A DNA stretch of 64,000 bases, from the NCBI GenBank assembly GCA_963921825.1, contig OY997596.1, forward strand, positions 6,577,001 to 6,641,000, written 5' to 3'. Positions 43,605 through 55,592 of this stretch are shown here, one piece after another. The notes beneath the pieces are model-generated. The model worked only from the letters and a program-made list of their open reading frames with translations. It ran no database searches and was not told where the DNA came from. Source of the stretch: Erodium maritimum (lineage: Eukaryota > Streptophyta > Magnoliopsida > Geraniales > Geraniaceae). A program made the translations under genes and the position numbers. Position 1 is the stretch's first letter; each line of letters starts with the position of its first letter.

Positions 43605-43790
43605 TAATATAATTAATTAGTTAGAGCCATTTAGTTAAAACTTAACTAGTTGGTTCCATGGGGCTTTGGTGGCATGGGCCACCCATGGGCCTTGCGGGCG
43701 ATGGCCCGTGGCCAGTCCCGACGAGGTCCCGTGACGCACTCATCGCCTCCCACGCCTTCCATCCCGGATATGTCCAATATCCGGGATGAA
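43605..43790 (-). mobile_element. LTR fragment related to the solo LTR at 31386
   Basis: The reverse strand shares GACCTCGT, CACGGGCCAT-like and GGCCCATGG blocks with 32400-32580 in the same order. Truncated on both sides; no TSD. Confidence 0.6.
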
Positions 43791-43987
43791 AAGGCTTGAG
43801 TTCACAATTTGCAGTGATGGCTTGCAAACGACGACGGAAAGGTAAAGGCTTGAGTTCACAACTGTTTTTGCTAGTGCATTTCAGTCATTAATCCGTTGAC
43901 GTTTTCGATCCGTCGGCGCGTTTCGGCATTCAATATGTCGATGACTGCAGGTTCTCTATGGTTGTGGATGTTGATGAGGCATACTTA

Positions 43988-45050
43988 GAGCACCTGCAGT
44001 TGGTGGCTGATAGCTGGCGGAAAGGTAAAGGCGACTGAAAGAACGTAAACGACGACGGAAAGCTGGCATAAGTGCGTTGGCAGAGACTGTTGACGCTTAC
44101 GCTACCGACGCTTTGACCATGAATCCTTAGGAGCTTGCGATCCACTATGATGTCCTTGCGATGTTGTCGCATAAGCTTTCGGTGTTTCTCCTGCTGGTTC
44201 TATTGCCATTTTTCGATTCCGTTTTTCATCTCCTTGTTTTCATTTTCTTGTTTTAATTTTCGTTGTTTCTTTCCCACAAAGTAATAAAATTTTATCTTTC
44301 GATTCACGATTTTCCCGTTACATTTTTTCGTTGCTTTCCCGTTTATTTTTCGTTATATTACTCCATAATTTGAATGACATTTCAGAAACATTTCACATCC
44401 ATTTCACCTTCATTCAACCCTCATTAGTTTGCGTGAAATAATCACCCAACACATGGAAACAAACCAAAAAAAAATCTTATTAGGGCCGACGGTTCGGTGG
44501 CATTTTCCCTACTTCCCACCTATAAATCCATCATCTTCCTTCATATTTCATCCAACTTCCGTCACCGCCTCCTCTTTTCCCAAATTCTTCCACCGAGTTG
44601 CCTTCGAAGCTTCCGTCACCGCCAATGGATGCCAGGAGTCGAAACTACCCATTGTCCCCCGAAGAAGAAATGGTATTTTCTCTTTTGTGGCTTCAACATG
44701 CATGCCTAGGGGCCAACATCCGTTCCTGTCCGGATGTTTACAACTACTTCGTCGCCGAAGGACCGGATGTTGAACCACTACGAACCGAAAGACAATTGAA
44801 GGACCATTAGCAAAGGACGTTCATAAAGGTGAAGCGTTTCAATTAATGTAGCATGAAAAACTTCATTCTTGGTAGTCGGGTCACACCAATGCCCAAATGA
44901 GAGCATTGGCTACTAGGACTTACCAGGAGCGACATAATCAGATTTTCACCAAGTTTTATTGGTGATATCTTGTCAAAGACCATTCCGAGTGGCTACGATA
45001 TTGCAATGAACTCCCTATATAGAAACGATCCAACGTGAATTGTTAACCTA
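43988..45050 (+). mobile_element. PIF/Harbinger remnant
   Basis: A left-end-like GAGCACCTGCAGTTGG follows TTA (43985-43987). A plus-strand SANT-type ORF lies at 44625. The right terminus is not found; the region is decayed. CCTATAAATCC near 44519 is a TATA-like site upstream of the ORF. Confidence 0.5.
44625..45000 (+). pseudogene. SANT-type PIF ORF1 fragment
   Basis: The ATG at 44625 begins MDARSRNYPLSPEEEMVFSL and reads LLWLQHACLGANIRSCPDVY and RTERQLKDH before a stop at 44808-44810. The spacing and residues parallel the protein at 4295-4684 (YPWTNEEE, CWLQDAR, TQKQCRDHW), so it is the SANT domain of a relative. Weak coding traces continue to about 45000 (EWLRY-like end) with stops. Non-functional. 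Confidence 0.6.
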
Positions 45051-45137
45051 TGTTTAGTTTCCACTTCAGTAATAATAAATCGTGTGATATAGCTTTCGGT
45101 TTTATAATAAAAGTGTGATTTCCTTTTAATGTTTATT

Positions 45138-47420
45138 AATATTTTATTCCTTTTGTGGCCGCCCCTCCGCCGCGCGATACAGGGTGTCAATCGCCTCCCT
45201 TTCAAAGCTGTTCTCGAAGGGTTTTGTGCGATAGGACCGGGCGTCTCACTGGTCGGAATTGCGTGCAGCAACTGGATTGATTTCGTCCTCTTCTCCGATT
45301 CAGAACAGGAACAGAGCTGTCGTGACTTTGGAAGATCGAAGTCATGTCGAGACCTGTGTTTTGATTCGAGCTGGTTTGATTTTGTGAAGGTTTTCACTTC
45401 TGCGATTTCGTAGCCGGAGTTGGGTGTTACAAATCGTTCCGATCGCTGGTGCATTTAGGCAGGTTTCTAGGGACAGGGTTGAGTCTGATTGACCCCTTGT
45501 ACATGCCGGTTTGATTTCGTGATCTTCTGTGATTTCGTAGCCGGAGTTCTTTGTGGGTCGAATCCCAGGGACTTCCAACTCTATAGATTGACCCCTTGTG
45601 CAGGCTCAAGGTTAGAAGACTGTGGCAGTGGTGTCAACAATCAACTGTTTGGTTATTCCCGCTCATTTCTCTCTCCGTAGCTCAGAAACTACAAGTTGAG
45701 TATTTAGCAGGAGACCTCAAATGGCTCTCTCCTTTTCCACCTTTTGCCCGACGTTACTTTTTTCTTACAACTTCTATTGTAAGATTGTGGCTCGTTCTCC
45801 TTCTCGCTTTAAGGTTGCAAATTCAAAGCCGGTAACAAGTCAAGGCCCAGTCAAAGCTCCGATCAATGGTGGAGTTCCGGCCAAACCAAAAGAAAAGAAG
45901 AAGAGAAAGAAGGTTGTACAAACGTCTGTTGCAGGGATTGATCCAGTTGCGACAGAGGTTGAGCCTCGTCCGATGGCGAACATCTCTGTTTCTCCCTTTG
46001 AAAAACAGAGCATGGTTCCTGTGAAGGATTCGCAGGTGCAAGCGGGCTCCGTTCCGGCAAAGAAGTCGGTGAAGAAAGCGTCGACTCAGGAGACAGAGGT
46101 ATACGTTTGCAATCTCCCGGCTGGTACAACCATGGAGTGGGTAAGGAATTCCATGGAGACTTACGGCAAGGTAGTTTCCTCTATCGTCCGTAAGAGGCGA
46201 AACAAAAGAGGCTTTCTCTTTGGGTTCGTCAAATTCAGATCGAAGGAAGCTGCCTTGAAGGTGATTGATACTTTCAACGACTTCAGTTACAATGGCCATA
46301 AGCTAACGGTTTCCCTTGCCCGCTGGTTCAGTTCCTTTGCAGTCCATTTTCGACAATCTCGAGCGGCAGATTAACCCAAACCGGTCAGATGCTGACGTTG
46401 CTGATTTGCAGCCAATCACGGTCGCCAGAAACTCGCGGAGCAGTGAGCTTTTTCCGGCGAACTCAACTCCGGCGTCGACAGTAGTGAATCAAGGACGCGA
46501 GGCGATTTCGGAATCAATTGTTGCGGGCTTGAAGCGCGATTCTCATGATTCAATCTCCAAAACCGATCCCGAGATTGCTGGTTTGATATCGAATCACACA
46601 TACTCTCAATTGGAATTTTTGGATAGTGTGGCGCCTTGTTCGGATGAGCTTGAAGGTTAGACGCGAGATCCTCGGGCTGTGATCGATTCAGAAGCAATTG
46701 ACCGCCAACTCGCTTGATTGAGTGCAAGGATCGCGCGATCTATGGTCCAGAAGTTCCCTCTTGTGAGGATCACACGGGCTTGAATCAGTCAGTAATTCAA
46801 GCCCACAAAGGCCCTTTGGAGTATTCTGTTGTTGGGTCACCTGTCATTAGGCATGCGCCAAGCCACGTGCAAATCGGGCCCTCTCATGCAACTTTTGTCC
46901 GCCCTCTTGCATCGTGTTCCGATTTGGTGAAAAAATTTCCCCCCAAATCAGACTCTCGGGTTTTAACGTCTTCCTCCCATAACCCGTTGGCAAGTTTCGA
47001 TCAAGACTTTCCAGTTTGGTCGGCAGAAACAATATAGAAGGTTAAAGGGAAAAGAAAAAAGAAACCCCATCAGTCTTTCCGAGTGACGACTTGTTCACTT
47101 TGTATGAGTGAAACTCAGAAGCTCGAGGGTCAGCGTAAAAATGAAGCTTGGAGACACTTTGTCGCTACAGGGACTATGTTGTAGATAGAGTTTACGGACG
47201 ATGTTCCTCCTTTTATCGACTAGTATTTCTTTGTATTTGGATTTTGTTCCCTTTCTTCGTTTTTTTCTCGTAGCAAGATTCTCTCACCGTTTGTGGTGGA
47301 GTCTCTTTTGAAGGTTATTGGGATAGCTTTATGCGGTCCCCTCTTTTTTCCCCGTCTTGGGGTAAAAAGTTTAATAAAACAAAAACATCGTCTATCAAAA
47401 AAATATATATTTTTTATTCC
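45138..47420 (+). mobile_element. LINE-derived retroposon containing an RRM ORF1
   Basis: The body is about 45151-47407, plus strand, ending TTTAATAAAACAAAAACATCGTCTATC plus A-run. It is flanked by TATTTTATTCC (45140-45150) and TATTTTTTATTCC (47408-47420), an imperfect TSD. It encodes an ORF1-like RNA-binding protein but no endonuclease or reverse transcriptase; the sequence jumps from ORF1 to a 3' UTR. Confidence 0.65.
45721..47037 (+). pseudogene. LINE ORF1-like RRM protein, frameshifted
   Basis: The ATG at 45721 opens a 217-codon frame. A Lys-rich stretch (KPKEKKKRKKVV) precedes a recognisable RRM at residues 123-200: VYVCNLPAGTTMEWVRNSM carries RNP2, and KRGFLFGFVKFRS carries RNP1. The frame ends at 46374, but coding-like sequence continues in another frame (46316-46660), then another (46714-47037, ending PVWSAETI). 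In plant L1-type LINEs such an RRM protein binds the element's RNA. A degenerate SR-type host gene copy is an alternative, but the LINE-like tail and TSD favour a retroposon. Confidence 0.6.
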
Positions 47421-48189
47421 ATCAATCTCACCTATCAGTCTGGTGCAAAAACATGAACTGCAAATAAATTTCTTCACCTATCACTCGAAGAAGGTGCGGT
47501 TCGAGTGATGGATTGGCCACCATTAATAAGAATCATCCGAGAAAGACCAGCGGTCATATCCAGTTTGCGATCCCAGATCTGGCGTCCGGTGTCTTACCTC
47601 ATTGATATAGACGATGATGCGGTCATGTCGGGGTCGAATCCATTAGCCAGGAGTGGTACAGGTGGGACGAGATCATGGATACTGGGTGTTCCCTAATTGA
47701 TCCTCGGCTTCCTCGGTACACATCATCCAGATTGGATATCCGTTGAGGACCGAGCTCCTCTATAGGAGCCGACGTAATCTATCGGCGTGGTGGTTGGAAG
47801 CATGGTTTCAACCGTTGAATAGGTGGCCGGGGATACACCATTTTGTGAGGCAGAGAATGACGTGTAGTGGGGAGGTCATCAGATCCACCTCGTGAGATGA
47901 TCCATGATCGCATATGGGTTGATCAAGCCACAGTCTGGCACCGATTTGGGAGGCGGGACGTCGGGGTTAGTGCATGTGAGCGGCGTGCTTTAGCATCCAT
48001 AAGGCTGACTGGTCGGAGAGAACTCATGACATACGGAGTAGTCATCAGAGTATCGAAATGACTTGTGCTGAATTTAAAAATCGAGAAGAAAAAAAAACCC
48101 CTAATGCAACCGACTTTATATTTTACCTACGTGCTTTATTTACCTCATTAACATATCACATCAGAATTGATTACTTAATTTAATAAATA
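47421..48189. other. Unassigned intergenic stretch
   Basis: 47500-48060 is noticeably less AT-rich than its surroundings and carries short ORFs (47505-47696, 47867-48061) without domains. It may be an old exon or transposon piece; nothing recognised. Confidence 0.3.
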
Positions 48190-49108
48190 AAACGATAACA
48201 CACGAATCGACACGAAGAATATTGACCAGCAAACAGTATGGAAGAAGTAAAGGCTATAACAACTAACAAGAAATCACATTAAAGCCATTAAACTCATTAG
48301 GACACTTGGCTGCCTACATAAGAAAGGCAGAGAGATGTGTTTTTTTATAAATACAAGGAGAGAAGCGTGCTGCATCCTGCAGAAGCCGAAAGCAAGAGGT
48401 AGTTCTTTCCGTAAGTATAACTGTCCTATGTTGTTGCTCGTTGTTTCATATGACTCAAACAGTTCTTAGATGATCATTGATTCTAGAGTTAACAATATTG
48501 CAGCTTCTATTTTTCGAACATTTACTTAAATATATAATTGTTTTTGGTTTCACTGTCAAGGTATGGCCCAAACCGCTGATGTTGCTTTCGATCCGCTCTA
48601 CAGAGACGCGTCTGTTGAGCTCTTCAATGCTGCTAAAGCTGTGCTGTCCACTCACAGTCCTCACTTTGAACAGTGGCAGCCCAGCTGTTCCTGGGAATTC
48701 TGCCTGCCTACACGCAGGTTTGTGAAGGCCATCCGCATTGTCACCGGCAATGCGGACTTCGCTGCCCGTTCTCGCATGCTCGCTCTCGGCATTCTGCACA
48801 ATAGATGGGCAGAATTGGCGGACGTCACTCCGCGGGAACTGTACAACTTCTGCAACTGGCTCAAGACTACTGAAGGATCGAACGCCCTTCAGAGAGGGCG
48901 CCGCATTGTTAAGTTGGCCAAACTTAAGTATGGTGTCTCCGTACGAGAGGACGATGCGATGCAATTCCTTAGTGAGGACGGCCGTAAGGAGGAGCTCATC
49001 GACTTCTGCAACTCCATGATCCTATATTATAGGCAGGAAGACATGCCTCGCGAACTCGATCGTTTCCGTGGATACTTAACAGCACTCGGTGGCGATGAGA
49101 TTGTTTAG
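48190..49108 (+). CDS. Unknown low-copy gene, paralogue 2
   Basis: CDS 48563-49108, 181 residues, uninterrupted. Family not recognised. The upstream segment 48190-48415 is conserved with 27150-27390, ends at a CCGTAAGTATAAC donor-like site, and TTGCAG acceptors lie near 48503, so a leader intron is likely. N-terminus: FDPLYRDASVELFNAAKAVL; a middle rich in Arg/Ala helices (TRRFVKAIRIVTGNADFAAR, NRWAELADVTPRELYNFCNW); C-terminal 75 residues KLAKLKYGVSVREDD, FLSEDGRKEELIDFCN, LYYRQEDMPRELDRFRGYL match paralogue 1. No signal peptide or membrane segment is evident, so probably soluble. A Copia element sits 57 bp past the stop. Confidence 0.65.
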
Positions 49109-49165
49109 TTTAGCCTTTTCCGATTATAGGTTTGTTGAATTAGTTAAGTTGTTGTTCACGGTTTC

Positions 49166-49568
49166 TATTGAAAGTTGATCCAAATTAAAGCTATTTTGTG
49201 GCTTGGTTACCAAGCAACTAATTTAGGGAATTGTCTTGGCTTGATTAGCAAGTAATCAATTTAGGGAATTTATGCCCTGTTTCCCAAACTGGGTCTTAAT
49301 TGTGTAGAGATTTTTATTTCCCTATTTTGTATGAACTATCTCTACACCACTCTTATAAATACCACCTGTAAGCTGCCATGAGGGATAAGTGGAATCAGTG
49401 TAAATCCCCGATGTTGTGTAAACATTCTCCCTATAGTGAAGTTTTGCTGGTTGGCGCCCGTGATTTTTTCCTCTCCATTGTTTGGAGGGGTTTTCCACGT
49501 TATATCGTTGTGTTCTCCGTTTTTGGTTTTGATCACTATTTCGTTTTATTGCCTATCGTTTTATAACA
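49166..49568 (+). repeat. 5' LTR of Tork-like Copia
   Basis: 403 bp, TATTGAAAGTTGATCC...TTATAACA. The leading TG is mutated to TA. CTTATAAATACC at about 49350 is a good TATA box. Confidence 0.9.
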
Positions 49569-49570
49569 AG

Positions 49571-49582
49571 TGGTATCAGAGC
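49571..49582 (+). promoter_or_regulatory. Primer-binding site (initiator-Met tRNA)
   Basis: TGGTATCAGAGC begins two bases after the 5' LTR and complements the 3' end of initiator-Met tRNA. Confidence 0.9.
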
Positions 49583-49613
49583 CTGGTTGTTCAATCTAGG
49601 TATTTCTGACGAT

Positions 49614-52600
49614 ATGGCATCATTGAAATTCGATCTACCGTTGTTGGACTACACCACACGATTTTCTCTGTGGCAAGTAAAGATGCGGGCCGTTCTAGCT
49701 CATCCTGACCTTGATGACGCGCTAGATGGATTCAACAAGAAGGATCCGAAGACGTGGACCGATGAGGAGAAGCGTAAGGATCGTAAAGCTCTATCTCTGA
49801 TTCATCTTCATCTATCAAATAATATTTTGCAGGAAGTACTGCTGGAGAAAACTACAGCAGCGCTTTGGCTCAAACTGGAATCGATCTGCATGTCCAAGGA
49901 TCTGACCAGTAAGTTGCACGTGAAGATGAAGTTGTTCACGCACAAGCTGCAAGATGGTGGTTCTCTACTCGATCACCTAGCGGTCTTTAAGGAGATCGTT
50001 TCTGATTTGCAGTCCATGGAGGTAAAGTATGATGATGAAGATCTAGGTCTACTACTCTTATGTTCATTGCCTAGTTCTTTTGCAAATTTCCGAGATACCA
50101 TATTATTGAGCCGCGATGAACTAACTCTTGCGGAAGTATATGAGGCCCTTCAATAGAGGGAAAAGATGAAACTTATGGTACAAGGAGAAGGATCATCATC
50201 CTCCAAGGGAGAAGCTCTGCAGGTACGTGGGAGGACCGAGCAGAGGAACAACAACTATAAGAGCAAGAACGGGAGAGCCCGTTCTAAGTCCAAAGGAGGC
50301 GACAAGTTCTGCAAGTATTGTAAGAAAACAAATCACACCATTGAAGATTGTTATAAGCTTCAGAATAAGGAGAAAAGGAACGGTACGTGCAAACCGAAAA
50401 ACAATTCTGATGGTGATGGTAAGGCCTCCGTTGTTTCCAACGATAATTCTGATAGTGATTGCCTAGTTGTGTTTGCTGGTTGTGTTTCTGCTTATGATGA
50501 ATGGATTCTTGATACTGCCTGTTCATTTCATATCTGTTGTAACAAAGACTAGTTCAGTTCTTATAAGTCTTTGCAGAGTGGAGATGTGATGCGTATGGGA
50601 GATGACAACCAACGTGAGATTGTGGGCATAGGCTCCGTTAAGTTCAAGATGCATGACGGCATGATACGCACATTGACAGATGTGAGACACGTACCAACCA
50701 TGGCGAGAAACCTCATCTCTCTCAGCACTCTTGACGATGAAGGGTACAAGTACTCCGGCTCACAGAAAATTCTAAAGGTATCAAAAGGCTCTCTGGTTCA
50801 CATGATAGATGATATGAATTCTGCAAGATTATATGTTTTTAGAGGTAGCACTTTAAATGGTTCTGCTACTGCTGCTGTTATTTCTGACGAACCTAGTAAA
50901 ACTAATTTGTGGCACAAACGCCTTGGACATATGAGTGAACAAGGCATGGCAGAGTTGATCAAGAGAGATTTACTTGATGGCTGCAATATGAGTAAGTTGG
51001 AGTTTTGTGAGCACTGCATTTTTGGTAAGCACAAGAGAGTTAAATTCAATGCTTCCGTTCATACCACTAAAGGGATATTAGATTATGTGCATGCTGATGT
51101 GTGGGGTCCTTCCCGTAAAACTTCTCTTGGTGGTGCAAATTACATGCTTACTATTATTGATGATTACTCTAGAAAAGTGTGGCCTTATTTTCTAAAACAT
51201 AAATCTGATGTGTTTGATGCTTTTAAGAAGTGGAGAGTTATGGTGGAGAAGCAAACCGAGAAGAAGGTAAAAGTGCTTCGTACTGACAATGGCATGGAGT
51301 TTTGTTTAAATGATTTTGACAACTATTGTAGCAACGAAGGCATTGTAAGGCACCACACCATCCCGTCCACGCCTCAACAGAATGGTGTGGCTGAGCGCAT
51401 GAACCGAACCATCATCTCTAAGGCTCGGTGCATGCTTTCTAATGCTCGTATGAGCATACGTTTTTGGGCTGAAGCAGCCTCCACCGCCTGCTACTTAATA
51501 AACAGGTCTCCAAGCATTCCACTTGATAAGAAAACTCCTATTGAGGTATGGTCTGGTTCACCTGCTGATTATTCATTATTGAGAGTTTTTGGTTGCACTG
51601 CTTATGCACATGTTGATAATGGAAAGCTAGAGCCTAGAGCTGTCAAGTGTGTGTTTCTTGGTTATGGCTCATGAGTAAAGGCGTATAAGTTATGGAATCC
51701 TGAAACTAAGAGAATTTTGTTGAGCCGGAATGTTGTTTTTAATGAGGCTGTCATGTTCAATGATAGTGCCTCTGATGTTCTTGATGTTACTAAATTTTCT
51801 GATGATGAGCAACAGAGGATAAGCGTGCAGGTGGAGCACCTGGACGACAAAGTAAATGAGGTTGATGAAAATAATGAAAATGATGACATCGATGTTCAGC
51901 TTACACCACCTGTTTTGCAGCAAACAAATAATTCCATTGTTGCTGATAGACCGAGGAGAAACAAAGGTCCTCGCCCTCGTTTAATTGAACAATGTAACGT
52001 TGTTCATTATGCTTTGAGTTGTGCTGAACAGGTGGAGCATGATCGTGAACCTGCTACATATGCTGAAGCGATTGCATCCGTTGACCGTGAGAAGTGGATT
52101 TCTGCCATGCACGAGGAGATGAAATCGCTTGACAAAAATGGCACTTGGGATGTTGTGCGCTTGCCAAAGCAAAAGAAGGCCGTTCGCTGCAAGTGGATAT
52201 TCAAAAGAAAGGAAGGTTTGTCTCCTAATGAGCCTCCAAGTTTTAAGGCAAGGTTAGTAGCAAAAGGTTTCAGCCAGATTCCAGGTATTGATTATAATGA
52301 TGTATTCTCTCCGGTTGTGAAGCATAGTTCTATTCGTGCACTCTTTGGTATTGTGGCTATGCATGATCTTGAACTTGAGCAGTTAGATGTGAAGACTGCT
52401 TTTCTGCATGGAGAATTAGAGGAGGAGATATACATGGACCAACCTGAAGGTTTCCTTGTGCCTGGTAAGGAGGACCTCGTTTGCAAGTTAAAGAGGTCAC
52501 TTTATGGTCTTAAACAGTCCCCAAGGCAGTGGTATAAGAGGTTTGATTCATTTATGCTTGCACATGGTTTTAAGAGATCTCAGTATGATAGCTGCGTTTA

Positions 52601-53603
52601 TATTAAATTTGTTAATGGATCACCGATATACATGTTGTTATATGTTGATGATATGTTGATTGCTGCTAAGAGCAAGAAAGAGATCACTACTTTGAAGGCA
52701 CAACTAAGTAGTGAGTTTGAGATGAAGGATCTTGGAGCTGCTAAGAAAATACTAGGTATGGAAATTACAAGGGACAGAAATTCTAAAGTCTTATTCCTTA
52801 GTCAGCAGAGTTACATTAAGAAAGTTCTTCATCGTTTTAATATGCATGATGCAAAGCCTGTTAGTACTCCTATTGCTCCTCACTTTAAATTGTCAGCACT
52901 GCAATGTCCTAGTTCTGATGAGGATTTTGAGTACATGTCAAAGGTTCCATATTCTAGTGCTGTTGGTTCTTTGATGTATGCCATGGTTTGTTCTCGACCT
53001 GATTTATCATATGCTATGAGTTTGGTTAGTCGATATATGGCTAATCCTGGTAAAGAACATTGGAAAGCTGTTCAGTGGATTTTCAGGTACTTACGTGGAA
53101 CATCCAATGCTTGTCTTAAATTTGGCAATATGGACGAGGGACTCGCCGGCTACGTGGATTCAGACTATGCTGCTGATTTGGATAAGAGGCGGTCCCTCAC
53201 AGGTTATGTTTTTACTGTTGGTGGATGTGCTGTAAGTTGGAGGGCAACACTACAACCAGTTGTTGCTCAATCTACTACTGAGGCTGAATACATGGCTATT
53301 GCTGAAGCTTGTAAAGAATTAGTTTGGTTGAAAGGTTTGTATACTGAGCTTTGTGGAGATAATTCTTGCATTAATCTGTTTTGTGACAGTCAAAGTGCGA
53401 TCTACCTTACTAAGGATCAGATGTTTCATGAGAGAACAAAACACATTGATGTCAAGTACCATTTTGTTCGAGATATTGTTGCTCAAGGTAAACTAAAGAT
53501 CTGCAAGATAAGTACTCATGATAATCCTGCTGATATGATGACAAAGCCAGTTCCTGTTGCTAAGTTTGAGCTTTGCTCAAGCTTAGTTGGTATAATTGTT
53601 TAG
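49614..53603 (+). pseudogene. Copia gag-pol, one frame with three stops
   Basis: The ATG at 49614 (MASLKFDLPLLDYTTRFSLW) opens a 1,330-codon frame to 53603, interrupted only by TAG 50154-50156, TAG 50550-50552 and TGA 51672-51674; all pieces share the same frame. Order: gag; CCHC knuckle CKYCKKTNHTIEDC (50310-50350); protease WILDTACSFHI; GAG-pre-integrase WHKRLGH with CEHCIFGK; integrase with HADVWGP, LRTDNGMEF and QQNGVAERMNR; RT with [23 protein letters not shown] and YVDDML; RNase H with [18 protein letters not shown] and CDSQSA. Copia order and RT signatures resemble the TNT1/Tork lineage. The stops prevent a full polyprotein. Confidence 0.93.
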
Positions 53604-53703
53604 CCCTAGTGGCTGTTTGGCGCCGAAAGTATTTTTCTTTGTTTGTTCAGGGAAATGTCTACCGCTTTATGCTACAAGGAGGAATTTGTCTCAAGGTGGA
53701 GTT

Positions 53704-54106
53704 TGTTGAAAGTTGATCCAAATTCAAGCTATTTTGTGGCTTGGTTACCAAGCAACTAATTTAGGGAATTGTCTTGGCTTGATTAGCAAGTAATCAATTT
53801 AGGGAATTTATGCCTTGTTTCCCAAACTGGGTCTTAATTGTGTAGAGATTTTTATTTCCCTATTTTGTATGAACTATCTCTACACCACTCCTATAAATAC
53901 CACCTGTAAGCTGCCATGAGGGATAAGTGGAATCAGTGTAAATCCCCGGCGTTGTGTAAACATTCTCCCTATAGTGAAGTTTTGCTGGTTGGCGCCCGTG
54001 GTTTTTTCCTCTCCGTTGTTTGGAGGGGTTTTCCACGTTATATCGTTGTGTTCTCCGTTTTTGGTTTTGATCGTTATTTCGTTTTATTGCCTATCGTTTT
54101 ATAACA
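53704..54106 (+). repeat. 3' LTR of Tork-like Copia
   Basis: 403 bp, TGTTGAAAGTTGATCC...TTATAACA. It is preceded by AGGAGGAATTTGTCTCAAGG and then GTGGAGTT, a purine-rich tract acting as polypurine tract. Confidence 0.92.
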
Positions 54107-54111
54107 GTTTC

Positions 54112-54519
54112 AGTTTCAAATGGCTGAAGAATAGTCCTTTTGGTTGTCAGCTTTTCTGTTAATGGCTGAAACCTATATTTATAATGTGGATGTTATTTCT
54201 CAAGTAGAAAGAGAGCATTAACAATTAGCCATTGCAACCACTGTTGTTCTCTATTTCATTCTAGCAATAGGGTATATTAGAGCATATACGGCAGGTAGAA
54301 AATGGGTTGGATTCACTAATCAGTGAATCATGAGCAGAAAAACTCACGCTGGCACCAATCATGTTACGCCATGAGGTATTGGCTTGAAAAAAAAAACGTT
54401 GACTTTGCCAACGGTTATTAACGGTAAGAAGAATTCAAAAATTAATAAGAAAAATAAGAAAATCAGGACATATTTGGATACGAGTTTTACTTCATATTTG
54501 TGTACAAGGTTTACTACAT
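54112..54519. other. Displaced 3' flank of paralogue 2
   Basis: 54112-54165 continues the gene's 3' region and matches 28325-28365. 54160-54205 (AACCTATATTTATAATGTGG) recurs at about 56600-56625. The rest is unassigned. Confidence 0.55.
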
Positions 54520-55592
54520 ATTTAACATATAGTTTTTTTTTGAACGGGTAATTGGAGACTTTTATTAATACCAATAGGTAATCAAACAGGATGAGGCGTG
54601 ATCGCCTCGGGTTCCAGATGTATGTCCAAGCCGACCGTATCAAGCCCGGCGCTCATGGACCCATAATAATAGCTCACTTGAAATCGTGGGCACAAACTCA
54701 AGACAACTCCTTACCAACGTCTCAAAACAGCGAGACTTGAAATGAAAAGTCCTAATCAACATAAGCAACAGAATGTCTAACCAACAATTTATTCGATCTA
54801 AAACAGGATAAAAAATTAGCACACGATCGAAAGAACAAACTACCAAATCTGCGATGCCAGTTCTTCTAGGCCCCGTGCCATTGGAGCGATCTGATATCGT
54901 CAAATCTTCATCTTGATTCGCCCGAATCTTTCGAAGTAGTGCGGGAGATGGGAGCAACGATTCGACCTGCAACAGTTTGTTCGGGATTGAGGGTCCCGAC
55001 TTCGGGTGCCGTGGAGTCAGACCCCGACCTATCGTCCTTCCTCCCGGATCCCAGATCCCTCGAGGGAGTGGACCCATGCCGGCGAGAGGTGGCCCTGGGG
55101 CGGGAGGCCGCTGCAGATGGAGGACGGCGCATAGAGCCCGTATCCCGGAGAACGGCGGTAGGAGGGCCACAGTGGCTATTGAAGGATGTATCGAGTCGCG
55201 AGCAGTGGGGAGGAAGGCCAGATCAGAATCGAGAAGAGGAGCAGGCTCCGGTATTCAATCAAACAAAATAGGTTATCCTATCAAAAGATCGGATCCGGTA
55301 CCTGAGAGACGTTCGGGACGTCGGGGGGACGAAAGACGAGGTTTGGATGAAAACTGAGAAGTAGAGAACCGGTGGGGAAGATACTGAGGATGAGGAGGAC
55401 GGCGGCGTGGCTGGCGGGCGTGAGTGATGGCGGCGGCGACAGTAAACCCTAGCTAGAGTAGAGAGGACCTCACCTGGAGGTAGAAGAAAGCTTTTTCACC
55501 TACCAAAATTTCCCATTCCCTTTTCTGTTAATATTGCAGTGCACAAACTATTTCCTTGGAAATAAAAGGTTATGATTATTTAACATATAGTT
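54520..55592 (-). mobile_element. Poly(A) retroposon on the minus strand
   Basis: The body 54535-55577 begins on the plus strand with a T-run (the minus-strand poly(A) tail) and is flanked by the perfect 15-mer ATTTAACATATAGTT (54520-54534 and 55578-55592). An ORF of 176 codons (55170-54640, minus) is Pro/Arg/Leu-rich with no domain I know. No reverse transcriptase. The tail region AGTCTCCAATTACCCGTTC resembles plant LINE 3' ends. Confidence 0.75.

Larger units (their letters stand above)
49166..54106 (+). mobile_element. Copia retrotransposon (Tork-like), nearly intact
   Basis: 4,941 bp with 403-bp LTRs and TSD GTTTC (49161-49165 and 54107-54111). I count 10 differences between the LTRs (about 97.5% identity), mostly G-to-A or C-to-T in the 5' LTR, whose first dinucleotide has become TA. 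PBS at 49571. The single gag-pol frame is cut by three stops. It is inserted in the 3' region of the gene at 48563-49108: host sequence resumes at 54112 and matches the 3' flank of paralogue 1 (28325-28365). Confidence 0.95.
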
